Shown here one piece after another: positions 1 to 13,000 of a stretch of 64,000 bases of DNA. The notes under the pieces are model-generated. The model made no database searches. It was not told where the DNA came from and was given only the letters and a program-made list of their open reading frames with translations. Numbering within the stretch: position 1 is the first letter of the stretch; the number at the start of each line of letters is the position of its first letter. A program made the position numbers and the translations under genes. This DNA comes from Penelope pileata (lineage: Eukaryota; Chordata; Aves; Galliformes; Cracidae), in assembly GCA_013396635.1 (NCBI GenBank), contig WBMW01000579.1, forward strand, positions 310,001 to 374,000, written 5' to 3'.

Positions 1-3000
1 ATTGTTTTCTAATCTGAATTTCAGACTCAAGTTTGTTTTTGCAACCTATGGCCATTACTTCTTATTCTGTCTAATGTGGACATGGAAAATGAAACCGAAC
101 TCTTAATGATGTATTTGTAGACTGCAATAATTTTCCTCTTGCACTTCCATCTCTACCCTTTCTATCTTTTTAGATGTTTTAAAATTATCTGACCCTCTAA
201 GATAATGTTTTCTGAAACTCTAATACTTGTAACTATTTTTGTCTAAACTCTTCCTAAATGGTGTATGTTATTTGATAATGTTCCTGTTTGGGAAGTATTT
301 TTGCTTCATTAACCTTTATAGATCTGAGTATGATGCTTGATAGCTACATTCAGGAATGGAATCGTGCAGAAATTTTCAGTTAATTGGTCATGCTTAGTGA
401 GAGACAAAATTTGTGTACCATGTAACTGTTTCAAAATGTGCCTGTTGTGAGATAAACCCTTCTACTCACCTCTTAACAGGTGAAAGTCTACAGTAAAAAC
501 ATGCATAAACCAAGGACAGTGAGGTCCAGCACGAGATCACTGCTGATGAGTAGATATGGTCCAGATGTAACTACTTAAGAACAAGTTTAATGGCCGATAT
601 TTAGTGTTTCCAGATTATATTTGTCTTTTTTTTCTTATTACTGTATCTCAAGTCATCTTCTCCAATTAATGTCTTCCTATGCTGCAGTCATCAATTCTAA
701 TTTTCTATATGCAATTTATGGCATTTCTATTTGCAAGTTATTTTTAATTTTTTTTTACAATCACATAATGTACTAAAATAATATAAATAGAGGAAATGGA
801 TCAATAATTTTCATTCTCAATATTTTACTCTCAAGAATTCTTAATTTAACTATAACAGGAATCAAATAAGAAAAAGAAGCTATATTATAAGAGCTAGTTC
901 TCTGAGAAGTGTAGGATCACTTGGATAAATTTATGAAAGCTTGGTACAGTTAGGTAAGGAAAACTATATTTTATACCAATTTATACCAATCCAGTGAAAC
1001 GCTGCCAAAATACTCATAATAGATACATTCAGTCTGGCTGCATATCTTAACATACACTTACAACTTTTACAAGTACAAGGTTTGTTATGCAGAGAGAAAT
1101 ATCTTGAATGATCCAGGTGTGACCAATACAGTCACGTCAGCAAAAGTCTTCAAGATAGTCCGGACATAGGATATCAAGGCTATACTTTCATCTCAAGGTT
1201 GTAACAGCTATACGTTCAGCTCTCATTCCTCCATCAACAGCTCCATTGGTTATTGTTTTCTCTACTGCTAATGTTCCGCAAAGCATATCTAACAGCAGCT
1301 GTAAACTAATTTGTTCATACAGATTAACTAGTTCACAGGAATTTTTCTTCCATTCTGAGCTGCAGTGAGTTTCGCACCATTCTGAGGAAACATTAATATT
1401 CTTTCTTACTTTTCTTTATCATACGAATATGAAGGAGAGAATTTACTCCTCATTGACTGAGAAGGAAGCAGAAATTCTGTACCCTTCACAAATAGTTTTA
1501 AATGAATTGTTTGTATATATGTTCTGAGTAGGCATAGTAAGGCAAAGACTTGGAACAAATTGTCTCAGATTCATGTTTTCATTCAGTTTTAGGAAATAAA
1601 GTTAGAAAATTTTGTTTTTGATAACTTGCTTTTGAAGGAAAAAAAAAGCTAGTTCTCTGAGAATCCTTAATGATTCTATTCTGTCTATTTGCAGACAGTT
1701 GTACTGCTTTTATTTTCAGTAAACATTCAAATTTAGTCTCTTCAAGTCATCTGAATTGACTTTCCAGTATCAGTAAGAACTAATGAGAGTTTAGGGAAAA
1801 CATTTTCAAAGTATTCAAATGATATAGGAATTACATTGAATTTGATGCTCAAGTGCCCTGTCAGTATGAGGCTTAGAGTCAGAATTAAAAAAAACGTGTT
1901 TGTTTGAAGATCTAGACAGGTACTAAGTGATATTATAAATAAAATACATTAAGCGTCTTTCACTTTTCTTAAACACTTTTGAAAATTTTTGTGACAGCTA
2001 ATACATCTTTTGATGATAGAATATATTTGTAATTGGAGAACAGGAATAAGTTTTTGGTGTTTAAAATTTTACTGTAGACCTTATGCTTTCATAAAGGTGG
2101 AAAAAGGTTTATATAGAGAATTAAAAATTTTTATAAACTTAGCTTACATTTTAGGCGTAACTGTTGAATGAACATGAAAAGAGAGGCATTTCTTGGTTTA
2201 GATTTTCCCACCAGTGACTTAATTTGAAATTGACATTGTAAATTCTTCAGTTAACAAGTTAATTGACTTAGTCAATGTGAAATAACATACCCTGCTACAA
2301 TTGAAAGAATAACCACTACTATTTCTAAATATAAGAAAAGACATTTTCTGACAGAGTGTGATAAACATTGGCAAAAGCTGATTTATAAAATTATAATCTC
2401 CTATATAAATGTATGATTTTCACAGAAAACCGTTTCATACTAAGTGCTTTGTAGTTATTTTCTTTCCAAAACTTTTCTATTCTTACTTTTTCTAAATGCT
2501 GGAATGTGCTTTAGCCGCATCACTGAACTGGCCTTGTCTGCTTTGACATATTTATCTTTTCATGGCTAACTGTTTCAATTGTTTCCTTACCTATTTTAAC
2601 AATATCAGCAAGAAATGTGAGAACTAACAAGACACAGTTCTTTCATGAACACAGAGGTCATAAGAAGTCTAGATAGTGGCTAACAATCACTGTGTCTCTG
2701 TCAGTGAACAGATAGGAAGGAAATGTTTGAGACAGAGTTTCTGTCACAGATTGAGTTCATATAGTTTCAAAGCAGAAGTCCTTAAATGAATAATGGACAA
2801 TCTTAATAGGGTTAAAGGCCTCATCACTTTTAGAAGTACTCTGTGGGTTTCCAGACACCTTAGTTCCATTTTTCATCTGTGATGTCCTACATTCTCGTAG
2901 TAAGGTGGAAGTTAACATTAAAAGCTTCAGAAAGACATTTAATTTCAGTCTATGTCAAGATATTTCTGTCTTGAAACATTCCGTTTTATTTCCTTTTCAT

Positions 3001-6000
3001 TTTCAGTGTAGATTTATCTCTTCTTCAGAAGTATTATCTGTCTGACAAGAATTCCTTAACAAAGTATTATTTGAATAGTATTGGAAATAGTTAAATGAGT
3101 TCTTCATAAATTATACTATTATTGAAAAGTAATGTTATTATTAATAATTTTTAGGAATATTTAAAAACATAAACAAAACCCATATTTATAAAGGCTTCTT
3201 TTATATATTGCTTTGGATTCTATTCATTAAGTGAAATAATTTGAAATGTATCCCAGAAAATAGACATGAAGTAACAGAAAATTGCATTTCAAAGCATAGC
3301 TTCAAATTTCTATTTTCATTCACCAATACTCTTGTTTTACTGTAAGCACTGAAGATGCTAAATGAGCCCTAAATCCTTTTGGCTATTAGGTCATTGCTTG
3401 CCTGCAGTACTAGTTTAGCACTTAAACCTTCAAACCAAAACCAGGATGGAAAGTAAAAACAAAAGTTTAATTCTAAGAAATGAAGAAGTCTTCATGATCC
3501 TCTTCATGATCCTCTTTTGACCTAGTCTGATCTACATCTTAAGAAATCCTCCAATAAGTGCTTTCCAGAATAATAACAGTGAAACACACAGGCTTTCAAA
3601 GTTATGTTAGAAATAAGAGCAAAAGTACTCATCTGGAATATAGATGATAGTAGGCAAATGGGCAGTTCCAATACGGACAAGTGAAGTTATTCAACATTAT
3701 CATTATCTCCTAGAATTCCCAAAAGGAAAGTAGTTCTTATGAACAGAAGAGGATTATTTAGGTGTTTTTCTTACTTTTGATAGGTTTGAGTATGTGGAAT
3801 GTACATTTTGATGTTACTAGATTTCTGTATGGGTGGATTTGTTAGTTATGACTGACTGTTTCCATGTGGTACTAAGATTTACAAGACTGTTTAAGGACAA
3901 AGGATTTTTACATGCACATACTTTTTGTACTTATTTAGACAGACAGGCCTAAAAACCCTCTGATAGAAAACTGGGTCACAAGACAACCAAAGAAACATCG
4001 TTCTATTCAGGAAGTAAGAAATGATATATACTAACAACAAGGTGTGCATTTACCAATTCAAAAACCGTTAAGAGTTCTAATTAAAAAAGCACACATATAT
4101 GTACAGATATTTCATCTATTTCAGACTAATTCTCTCTGACTGGTTATTGCATTTCTTTGCCATAATTGTTACAGTCCTACGGGATATCAGGAGGACTGAG
4201 GTATCTTGAGTCTATATCAAACATAAATTGCAATGTACAGAGATTACACCAATTAAAACTTTTAAGGCTCTTTTAGTTTCTTTTCTACAACTGAAGTAGT
4301 GTTCTGCTAAATGCTTAGATGTATTTCTTTTAGCTATGAATATTGCAAGATTTTACAAAAAGGAAAGAAATATCTATTAGTATGGCCTACTACAGAAATG
4401 CAAATGCACAGGTGTTGGGTCACATGAGGAGCATCTGCTGGACCAGCTGTTGCCACCATTTTAGCACAAGCTGGTGCCCCTGAGTATCTTCTCCTGCAAT
4501 TTTGTTTGTTCATTTGAGGAGAATGACAGGTGATTGACTGCCAAGCTGTGATGCAATTATTATATTAAAGAGTGATTTGGTTGACCTCAGGTGTACCATC
4601 TTGTTAGTGACTCACAGGATTGCAGTGCTGCCAAGACACATTTCCTGGGGAATGGACAGATGTAGTGAGTGGACAAGAATGAAAATAATATCTATTGGTT
4701 ATAATGGTGGATTCTCATAAGCTGTTAACCAAGATACTATAGCAGAGATGAGGAAATACTCATGATACCCAAAACACAATAATTATGGCTATCCTTTGGG
4801 ATAACATTAATTCTCTGAGTGTAATGAGCACCCAAACTGCCTTTTTTCTAAGAACTTTCTATTCCTTTACTAAGAACTTTCTTTAATAAGTACTTTCCTT
4901 CTAGCTAAGAAGGCTGAACTGAAATGGAATCTAATTTTTCTGAAATGTTAAGCATCTGCAACTACCTTTCGATGCAATTATATAGGAATATGGCTAACAT
5001 TTCAGAAAAACAGGCAATGTTTCTGTCCCTAGGAGGATGTGAGAGAAAGGCATGACAGACACTTGGGATATATGAAAGGTGTTAAAGTGTGTCATGTTCC
5101 TTTCAGAGTGATGTGAGGACCTATTATAGCTTTAAGTGATTATGTAGAAAATAGGCCACAGATTGATAACCAGCCAGAATTTTTTCTGAACTTTTACTAA
5201 AAGTTTATGAAGTAAGGAGAGAAAAAGCCTTAGATGTTGCAATATTTAGTGTAACGGTGCCTTATTCTTAGGTATTTTCTATTGCTGTGAGAAATCTAGT
5301 ATATTTCAGAATATAAACCTTAAAACAGTATCTTCTCATTGTGTACTCCCAATTCTACAAATAAATTCTGAAGCAATATAAAATTTTGTACTGTAGATCA
5401 TCTTACAGAATCAGAGTTTCAAGTTTAAATTCTATTTACACATAACCTTTTTTCAGTTTTTACTAAGAAGTTATTTTTGCAGGTATAATGATAAAACTAT
5501 CGCCATGGGTTAATGTGCCAATCTTCTTAGTCTGTTACCACTGAATCTTGTATTGCCTAGACTGAAATTTACATTAAAATCAATAATTTCATTGATAGCA
5601 TGGGGACTATGGATTATGTGGTTGTAAATAAGTGTTTTGCAAGCTGCTCACCAGTGAGGTCATGAAATTCATTTTATAACAGCTTACCCAAGCAAATGAT
5701 GAGGCCAATAGTTGAGCTCTTGGTAGTGATGGATATAAACTTTTGCCAGCAACAGTGAAAGAAAAATGGTTAGCTTAAACATACCCAAATTCACTTATTA
5801 ATAGCTTTCCAGTATGTATTTACTGTCAAACATTACATTATTTTTGCACGTGCATTTTCTACACTTAGCTCTTAAAAGCTTTAATATCTTTAACAAAATA
5901 TTCTATGAACATCATTATTAAAATGCAAGTCTGATAGCACACTGCAGGGGCAGTGTTTACACTATCAAGGTCATAGTTTAAACAATTTATAATGGCTATA

Positions 6001-6127
6001 AATACTTAATATGAGTGAGTCTGTAAGAATAGATTCAAGGCGGCTCACAGTTTTTGAGTAGATTTATTTCCTTTTGTCTTAGTTTCTAACAGAAGTTATG
6101 CTTCTCATAGTATCTAGTATGAAGCTA
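1..6127. other. AT-rich unique DNA, no gene seen
   Basis: I see no gene or recognisable mobile element here. The stretch is AT-rich with short homopolymer runs, and no open frame of 60 codons or more is present. Minor repeats are a 12-bp tandem duplication near 3489 and a partly repeated TAAGAACTTTCT near 4850-4880. The part around 4390-4720 is slightly richer in G and C than its surroundings and could be an old decayed repeat, but I cannot name it. Confidence 0.7.
3489..3516. repeat. 12-bp tandem duplication
   Basis: TCTTCATGATCC occurs twice head to tail, followed by a partial third unit TCTT. This is a short local duplication of the kind made by replication slippage. Confidence 0.85.
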
Positions 6128-6621
6128 TGTTATGGCCTCAGAGGATAAACAAAAACTGATAACATCCTGGCAGTGTTGAACAGAGCCGAGGACATAACTC
6201 ACTTCCACATTCCTCTGCCAGTGAAATAGTTAAGGGGGGCATAAGGAGCTGGGAACTGGGAGGGGACAGGACCAGGGCAGCTGACCCAAATTGACCAAAG
6301 AGCTATTCCATCCCATATAACATCATGTGATTGGTTTGTTGGGTTTCCAGGTGCTTTTCGTTACGGAAGGGGCTAGTCAGGAGGAAGGGTCATTGCTGGC
6401 TGTGAGCCCTTGCTCTGCGTATCCTCTGTGTGTGTATATATATATATATATGTACTGTTATTTCTTTTGTTCTCTTTACTATTTTAGTAAATAGCATTTA
6501 TCTCAACCCACGCATTTTACTGCATATCTCTCTACTTCTCTCCCCCGTCCCATTTGGGGAGGGGGGAAGGTGAGTGAATAACTGTGTGGACCTTAGCTAC
6601 CTGCTGAGTCAAACCACGACG
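6128..6621 (+). mobile_element. Avian endogenous retrovirus LTR, probably solo
   Basis: A block of about 494 bp that is more GC-rich than its surroundings. It begins TGTTATGG and ends in CCACGACG, a decayed inverted copy of the start; a second fragment of this family at 15001 keeps the intact terminus TGTTATGG. Internal features fit avian LTRs as I remember them: a GGGAGGGGACAGG segment, CAGCTGACCC followed by a TTCCATCCCATA motif, a TA-rich stretch at 6437-6451, a TTTATCTCAACCCACG segment, then a G-rich run and GTGAGTGAATAACTG before the 3' end. No gag, pol or env coding sequence adjoins it, which suggests a solo LTR left by recombination. Flanking bases AGCTA (left) and CCTTT (right) do not match, so no target-site duplication is seen. 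The exact family (class II or III) is not resolved. Confidence 0.75.
6427..6454. repeat. (TG)n(TA)n microsatellite inside the LTR
   Basis: A short TG run passes directly into a TA run of about eight units. It lies in the middle of the LTR and may have expanded from a TA-rich element sequence there. Confidence 0.85.
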
Positions 6622-6690
6622 CCTTTAAAAGCGTTTCTTCTGGGACAAGGTTTTGCATGGACTATACCCAGTACAACACTGCTTACTTAC

Positions 6691-7064
6691 ACTTCTCCTG
6701 TGATTTTTGTGTGCTGATTCTTAGGAGTTATTGCTTCAGATCCATTAAGATCACATAAAAGCAGAGATCTTTTTTTCCAAATTTGCAAATTGGCAATCTC
6801 AATCTGCAACTTGAAAGTCATTGTGCATTGTATAGGATAATTTGCAGAAATCTTGTTGCAACGACACAAGCTTCTTCTTTCACCTTTGTCTAAGCTGTCA
6901 GAAATGACAACGGGAGGTGGTACTTTACAAGTGCCTATTTGACAACTGCCAGGAAGATAAGACTGAGTACATTTATCTCCACCATCACTAGAGATTTTAA
7001 GGCTGCTTCTATGTTTCCACCATATGCTGTATAAACTACGCTCTCCTTCAGCTACATAGAGCAT
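6691..7064 (-). other. Candidate coding exon, unrecognised
   Basis: A minus-strand frame is open for 125 codons from an ATG at 7064. It is in frame with a stop that lies inside a strong splice donor: on the minus strand the coding sequence runs GAGAAGT and then GTAAGTAAG (GTAAGT at 6690 down to 6685). The translation has mixed composition and is cysteine-rich in the middle (CTQSYLPGSCQIGTC at about residues 32-46, then LCRCNK and IQC). This looks more protein-like than other frames in the window, but I recognise no family. The acceptor side is weak: possible AGs lie just upstream of or just inside the ATG, with a poor polypyrimidine tract. A TAG precedes the ATG directly, so any exon must begin at or after that point. 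The LTR at 6128-6621 lies only 69 bp away. It could be a real exon, a decayed one, or chance. Confidence 0.3.
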
Positions 7065-8904
7065 CTAACAGGTGTCTGACTGAGGCATTTACTTGAGGGA
7101 GCTCATTACCTATTCACTACAGTGGAAGTAGTAATTAGTATTCTTTGTAATCTCGTTCTCAGATGATTCAGGCTTTTTAAACAGTTATGTTTTCATAATA
7201 TTTAAAAAAGATAATGATTGTTTATGACAAATTTGTGTTCTGTGGGACTTACTGGGGTAGATGGATATCAGCTGAGTGTAGTGAATGCAATGCCTTTTTA
7301 CCATAGATCTTTGGAACGTTTGTCAGTGTTGACCTAAGAACATATCTTTCAGTGATACAAATGTGATATCTTGCTGAAACCACAATGATTTCTACAAATA
7401 AAGTGCAGCGATACCTATTTCATTTATTATGAATGGCTGGAATAGTTATTTGTTATCCAATGCCTTTATTGCATTGTTTTCATATTCAGGACCTGAAGTT
7501 GGAATTGTGGTTGTAATTTTAATTTCACTGGGTCCGTACCTTAGAGAATTCAATAGACCAGCCAGCATCTGTTCTGGACTGTACATGTTCTCTGTCAAGC
7601 ATGCTGCTTTCATTTCGTCTCTTCTAAATTACATATTTATGTTACCACTCCTTTTAGACTGCTTGGTTGAAGCACTAGCCACATCCCAGAAATTATAAAT
7701 ATTAAAAAATATTTATTTTGTTTTAACACTTCCATTTTTAGTCCAGTATGATAATCTGTAAAACATGATACCTAGCATCCTATTTTTTTACTCAGTGTAC
7801 AGGACATGAGAATTCAACATGCAAGTTTTACTCGTCAGTACTGATTTTCACACCTTGTATAACAAATATGTCTGTCTGCCAACTGGCTTTGAATGTCTAT
7901 AGTGATAGATCATTTCTTCTTAGCAATGAATTGCTTTTCTCTTATTTTCTTCTTTTGCTTTTCTCTTACTAATCTATTGAGTAGAAATATCACTTTCTTA
8001 AAGGTGTCAGAGAGGAGAAAAAAATAAGGTTATGCTTTTCTTCTCCTCTACAAGGAGGAAAAGGAAAAACTAAAAGGAAAAACTAAAAGGAAAAAAGGTT
8101 TTCTAAAAGGAAAAGCTTATTATGCAGAAAACAGTTACCCTTGCATCTCATCTTAAATAAAAAAAAATATATTAAAAAAATCAGAAATATCCAGTCTTGT
8201 CTTGCGAGTATTTGTTGAATAAATCATCTGTTCTTAAAAGAATTTTTAAGTTTTTTCAGTCTTTGAGTAAAGGAGCTGGAACGGTTAAATATATGTAAGG
8301 ATTCTTCCAGCTGTAACTGAAATGCTACTAGGCTTCAGTGTTAAACAGGCTTAACATGAATGTAAAAGGCAATCCTAAATGTTATTGCTTTGCCTTTTAA
8401 TTTACCATGATTTTTTGGTTAAACACTCTATAAGTGATCTTATTAGGAGTTTTCTAGCCATTGAAAAGAATTGAAAGAATTTCAGGTGACAAGGTCAAGG
8501 TTGAAAGGACTTGAATGTCTCAGAACCATCTTTATTTCTCTTAGCAAAAGCAGTATTTCTTTTTTACTTCTAAGCCTATTCAGCCTACAGTTGGATGAAG
8601 ACAAGTATTCATTCATAAAGGAAATGTTTATCATTTAATTTGCTGCAGGATAATTTTGTACAGAGTTTAGTCTTACAGTTCCTATAGAATTTTCCATTTG
8701 CACCATATTGCAGACTTGGCAAACCTGTTCACCTTCTGTCTTCGGGCATAGGTGAATATTTCTCACTCCTGCCTTTAGCAGCTAAGAAATGGATGTGAGG
8801 ACTTTGAGTGACGTTTCCTGTCCTGCTTATTTTTCTCATTCTTCTCAGTTTTCCCTCTATAATTAATTTAAAAAAGTCATAATATAGTAGAAAATATATC
8901 TAAA
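7065..8904. other. AT-rich DNA, no gene seen
   Basis: One 89-codon plus-strand frame (7429-7698) is hydrophobic and resembles no known protein; I treat it as chance. An A-rich slippage repeat lies near 8057. Nothing else is supported. Confidence 0.6.
8057..8116. repeat. Purine-rich slippage repeat (AAAAGGAAAAACT)n
   Basis: AAAAGGAAAAACT is repeated imperfectly, followed by further AAAAGGAAAA units. It is a purine-rich low-complexity tract on the plus strand. Confidence 0.75.
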
Positions 8905-9262
8905 CACAGAATCATAGCATAATTCCAGCTAGAAGGGACCACTAATGGTCATCTAATCCCAACCTACTGCTCAAAGGAGATCTAATTAGAATATGTTGCT
9001 CAGAACTGCGTCCAGTAGAGTCTTGGACACCACCAAGCTGAGATTTCAGCCTATTCCAACTTGTCTGCTTTGTCCCCTGTTCTACCCTGGCGTCCCTTCA
9101 TGAAGAGCCTGGCTCCATCTTCTCCCTATTTCCCACTCAGTTGTGAAGAGCAATAAGGTCTGCAGTGAGCCCTCTGAAACCCATTCCACTAGCTTCATAG
9201 GTCTTGCATTCTATCCATATGCAGCTTGGTTGCCCTCCATTGGACTCACTACATTATGACAG
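8905..9262 (-). mobile_element. Old CR1 LINE 3' fragment
   Basis: Read on the plus strand this begins CACAGAATCATAGCATAATT and AGAAGGGACC, followed by GGTCATCTAATCCCAACC, which is the reversed 3' end of a CR1 element. Decayed copies of the terminal reverse-transcriptase region follow (GAAGAGCCTGGCTCCATCTTC, then a segment like TTGCCCTCCATTGGACTC). Divergence is high, so this is an ancient copy. No open frame remains. Confidence 0.8.
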
Positions 9263-9403
9263 TGTCATTCTTGAAGTAGGCAGCCTTAAGCTGTATAAAA
9301 CATATACACTTCTCTTTTGTTTGGCATTAGTGCCAAGACATCGCTTTCCTTGAGGTGCTGATTCCACCCTGACTGATGTGGCTAATGGTGCTGTTGGTGC
9401 GCA

Positions 9404-9829
9404 TTACAGAATCACAGAATTTCAGGAGATGGATCATAGACTCCAACCCTACCCCCAACAAAGCAGGTTCCCTACAGTAGGTTGCACAGGTAGGTGTCCA
9501 GACAGGTCTTGAATATCTCCAGAGAATATCTCCACTGTTCCAGTGCTCTCTCACACTTACCGTAAATAATTTCTTATACATGTTTGTGGGGAACTTCCTA
9601 TGTTCCAGTTTTTGGCCATTGCTCTTTGTCCTGTCACAGCGCACCACTGAGCCAATGGCCTGGCTCCATCCATTTGCCTCCCGCACTTTAGATATTTGTA
9701 GGCATTGATCAGATTCCCTCTCGGTCTTCTTTTCTCCAGGCTGAATATCACTCAGATCACTCAGCCTTTCCTTGTATGGGAGATGCTCCAAGCCCTTTAT
9801 CGTCTTTGTTTGCTCCTACTAGAACCAAG
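9404..9829 (-). mobile_element. CR1 LINE 3' fragment with ORF2 C-terminus remnant
   Basis: It begins on the plus strand with ACAGAATCACAGAATTTCAG, the reversed 3' end of CR1. On the minus strand, frames at 9557-9791 contain the ORF2 C-terminal motif FSLEKRRPRGNLINAYKYLK and, in another frame, RTKSNGQKLEHRKF, so at least one frameshift splits the coding remnant. CR1 ORF2 encodes an endonuclease and reverse transcriptase; only the far C-terminus and 3' UTR are left, which is the usual result of 5' truncation on insertion. Confidence 0.88.
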
Positions 9830-10000
9830 TTGACTCTTCCTAATCATCTTGTTCTTCATGTATGTAGAAATATCTTGTAAGAGGATTTGGTCTATAGTCT
9901 TCCCAGAGACTGCAGTCTGTCTGTAGTTACTTGGATCCTACTTTTTGCTCTTAAAAATGAGTGATATTTGCCTTCTTCCTGTCATCAGGAACCTACACTG
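9830..10000 (-). mobile_element. CR1 ORF2 mid-region fragment
   Basis: The plus strand shows ATATCTTGTAAGAGGATTTG, GTCTTCCCAGAGACTGCAG and CTTAAAAATGAGTGATATTTG, which match the antisense of the N-terminal reverse-transcriptase part of CR1 (the region encoding an IFKKG and DPGNYRPVSL type sequence). It directly follows the 3' fragment at 9404-9829. In an intact element these two parts lie much further apart, so this is either an internally deleted copy or a second insertion. The right edge is uncertain and may reach 10200. Confidence 0.6.
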
Positions 10001-13000
10001 TTGCTCGTCTCCTCCTGTGTTTTCTTTACTGTGTTACTCAGGGCTTCCCCAGACCCAGGAAAGGCACCAGCCCTCTTGATGGACCCAGACCTGAAAAGAG
10101 GTGTACTTTCTACCAGAGATGTCCTGTTCCACAAACCTACTCCAGTCAATGATGGAGAATGTGTCATGTTTTGTGTTGAGATCTTCAATATTCAAGCATC
10201 TCCATGCAGTCATCTGTAGAGATGCTCTGTGCCCTTGCTGTGCTGTGCTACTGCAGAGTCTCTACCAGCTGACTTGGTCTTCGGCCTTCAAAGTATATTA
10301 CAGAGTGGTCAGAAAACCAAAAGCTTTGCAAAAGAAAACCAATCCTGAGAACAAACAAGCCAGAGTGCAAAATTGCCTGTATCTGAGAACTACAGAAAGA
10401 AGTCTTTTTTCATGTCAGAATTTTTTTGCTGTATAGGCAGATGATAATAGTTAATAGTCTGTATTTATATTCCCCTGCTCCTCCTATCCAGCTTACTTGG
10501 ATACGATGCCAGTTTTATTTTTTGCCATTAAGAAATATGAGAAAGTGTGGTGAATTTGCTGAGTTTGATATTTCCTAAAAATGTTATATTTATTGTGTAT
10601 GCATAAATCAACATGTGGAACAAAAAATCAGATGTTTTCAGGAAGTGTCAAAATTATTGCACTTGTGCTCTGCTCTTCAGCACTGTATACTTTCGCAGTT
10701 TCCAAAACTATGCCAGCTTAGTCAGAATTACTTAGATAGCTCTGACACAAGCATCTGGTATCCTCTGACAGCTAAAAAAAAAACCACCCAAACCAAAACC
10801 CAACCTTTAAATTTTACTTTGACAAAATTTACAATTGGAAAAGTAGATATGCTTGTGGAAATCTGATTAGCCTTATATTTCAAGTTTTTACATTTGGTAA
10901 TACTGTTTTAGGCAGACTCTCCCTTCTTTGAGAACATACAATCTATTCCTATTCTAATCTATTACCTGTATTTTTCTAATAGTCATTGTGCTTAATTTGT
11001 TACTGTCTGTCTGTTCTGGGAAGCCAGAGCTATTTGATATTGACAACATGATGTTCAACAGCAATTTTCAGGAATGAAAGGGATTTTCTTATTGGTATTC
11101 ACTGATCAAAGGCATTGATCAAATGTCAAAAACAATATTAGCAAAATACTAATAAGCTTTTAAGAATGACTTACGAAAAAAAGTATTTCAATTTTTATTA
11201 CTATGTACTAACCTTGGGCTACTAGACTGTGATTAGAAATAGGTGCTATTCTGTTTAGGCTTATTGTCATGAATAAGAATGAAATCTGATTATTAATTCA
11301 TTTACTTTTCTTGTATACCCATGTTATGGATTGTTTTCCAATTGCTTTGTGAATTTAGGTACCTGAACACATAAAAGATTTGGAGTTGATGATACAATTT
11401 ATTATCTAGTCTTTCATATCAACATTATTTGAAATAAAAAAATAGTCTGCCACAGAGTGGTATAATGAGACTCAATTAATTCTAATGCAAAGGGTTGATT
11501 TATATAGTACAAAACTGCCGATACATCTAGATTTCGTTTACAATAAAGAACAGCACATGACAGAGCATAGTCCAGGCTTTAGACAAAACTACTAACCTGG
11601 AGCATAGAAATCTCTTCAATGACACAAAACCCTTAAGCTATTTGTGAATTGCTCACTCTGGATAATAAAATGTTGTCTCTTCACCAGTTATGATTAGATG
11701 ACAAAGGAAAAAAAAACAATGTAGTTGTAACCTTTGCCTGTCTTCAGTGATGACAGTCTAATATAGAAAGTAGACTATGAAAAGTGTACCACTTATTAAA
11801 ATGTGCTGAAAAACACTCAAATATATTTCTGAAGGTATTTTGTACAAATCAGGCTCTTCTGAGACCCTTAAGGAATTTGCTGTGATCAGTTGGATATCAG
11901 GATTTGACAGTTTAAGGAAATACTGCTTTTATTAAGGAATTATGTAGAAAGGAACTTCTTGCTTTAATATGATTGGCCTTAAGTTTCAAGCATTACCTAG
12001 TTAAAATAAGGAACTTTATTGATGGAATGTTACTATGTGCTGATTTTAGTGCTATATGGGTTTTATAAGCAGAGCACATACTATTAACATTTACATACAG
12101 CATTAGAAGAAAACAATACTGTGACTACACTGGATAAAGACAATCCGAGAGATCCCTGAATCTATACACATTCAGGATTTCCAGCTACCACAATAAAGAT
12201 ATCTTACTGATACCCTGTTCTGTTCTATTACAGTTCTTATACCATCAGAAAAACATTATTATTTGATTCTTTGAGCATCTTCCCATAATTCTTTAAACAG
12301 AATGATCAATAAGTACAGTTATGTATTTGTTCCCTGTTTTGTCCCTAGAGTTGTGTATGCAGTGGTCTGTATTGTTACAGCTTCGTTTCCATCTCCTTAA
12401 AACAAATGTAACGGTACAATTTTTTTAAGGATATAAAGGTCAAAAAGGAAATTTTCACTATCATAGAAGGCAGTAAGGTTTGTGATCGTGATCTTTTGAT
12501 ACTTCAGATGAGTATTAGACCAGTCCTGAGAAACATTTTTATCCCTTGAAGAACATGGAGGTCTCATTGTCAGAGGTCAGCACTACCACAGCTTTCAGGA
12601 TGAGAATTGGCAGATTCCTAGGAATCCAGTGCAGAGAATGAAAGACAGGTCTCGTGCCCAGAGAAGCCTATATTGCTGTGTCCACCAGAATTTTCTGTGA
12701 ACTGAAGCTTCTATGTGCAGATAAATTGCATTGCTTTAGCTCAATTCGAAATACGGTCCAAGCAGGAAGACTATAATCAAACAAAAAGTAACTAGTAAAA
12801 TATCAAGACCTGGCAGAAAGCCAACAGTTGTAGCAGCTCATGTTTTTAGAACTGATGTCTTGAAGTCATCTCTGCAAATATTTGTTAAGAGAGGAAATGC
12901 AGAAAAAAATATTATCTTGTATTTTCCTCAAAGCAAAAATAATTTTGCAAGTTCTGTTATTGTGTTAGAAAGCCTAGAGGACTCTATAATGATGTATTTT

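Noticed and set aside
892..1663. 17-bp sequence AGCTAGTTCTCTGAGAA at 892-908 and 1647-1663
   Set aside because: A single exact match of this length in 64 kb of AT-biased DNA may be chance, and the flanks do not align.
9961..10436. Five overlapping frames of 63-111 codons
   Set aside because: They overlap on both strands over CR1 remnants and adjoining sequence, and none has protein-like composition.
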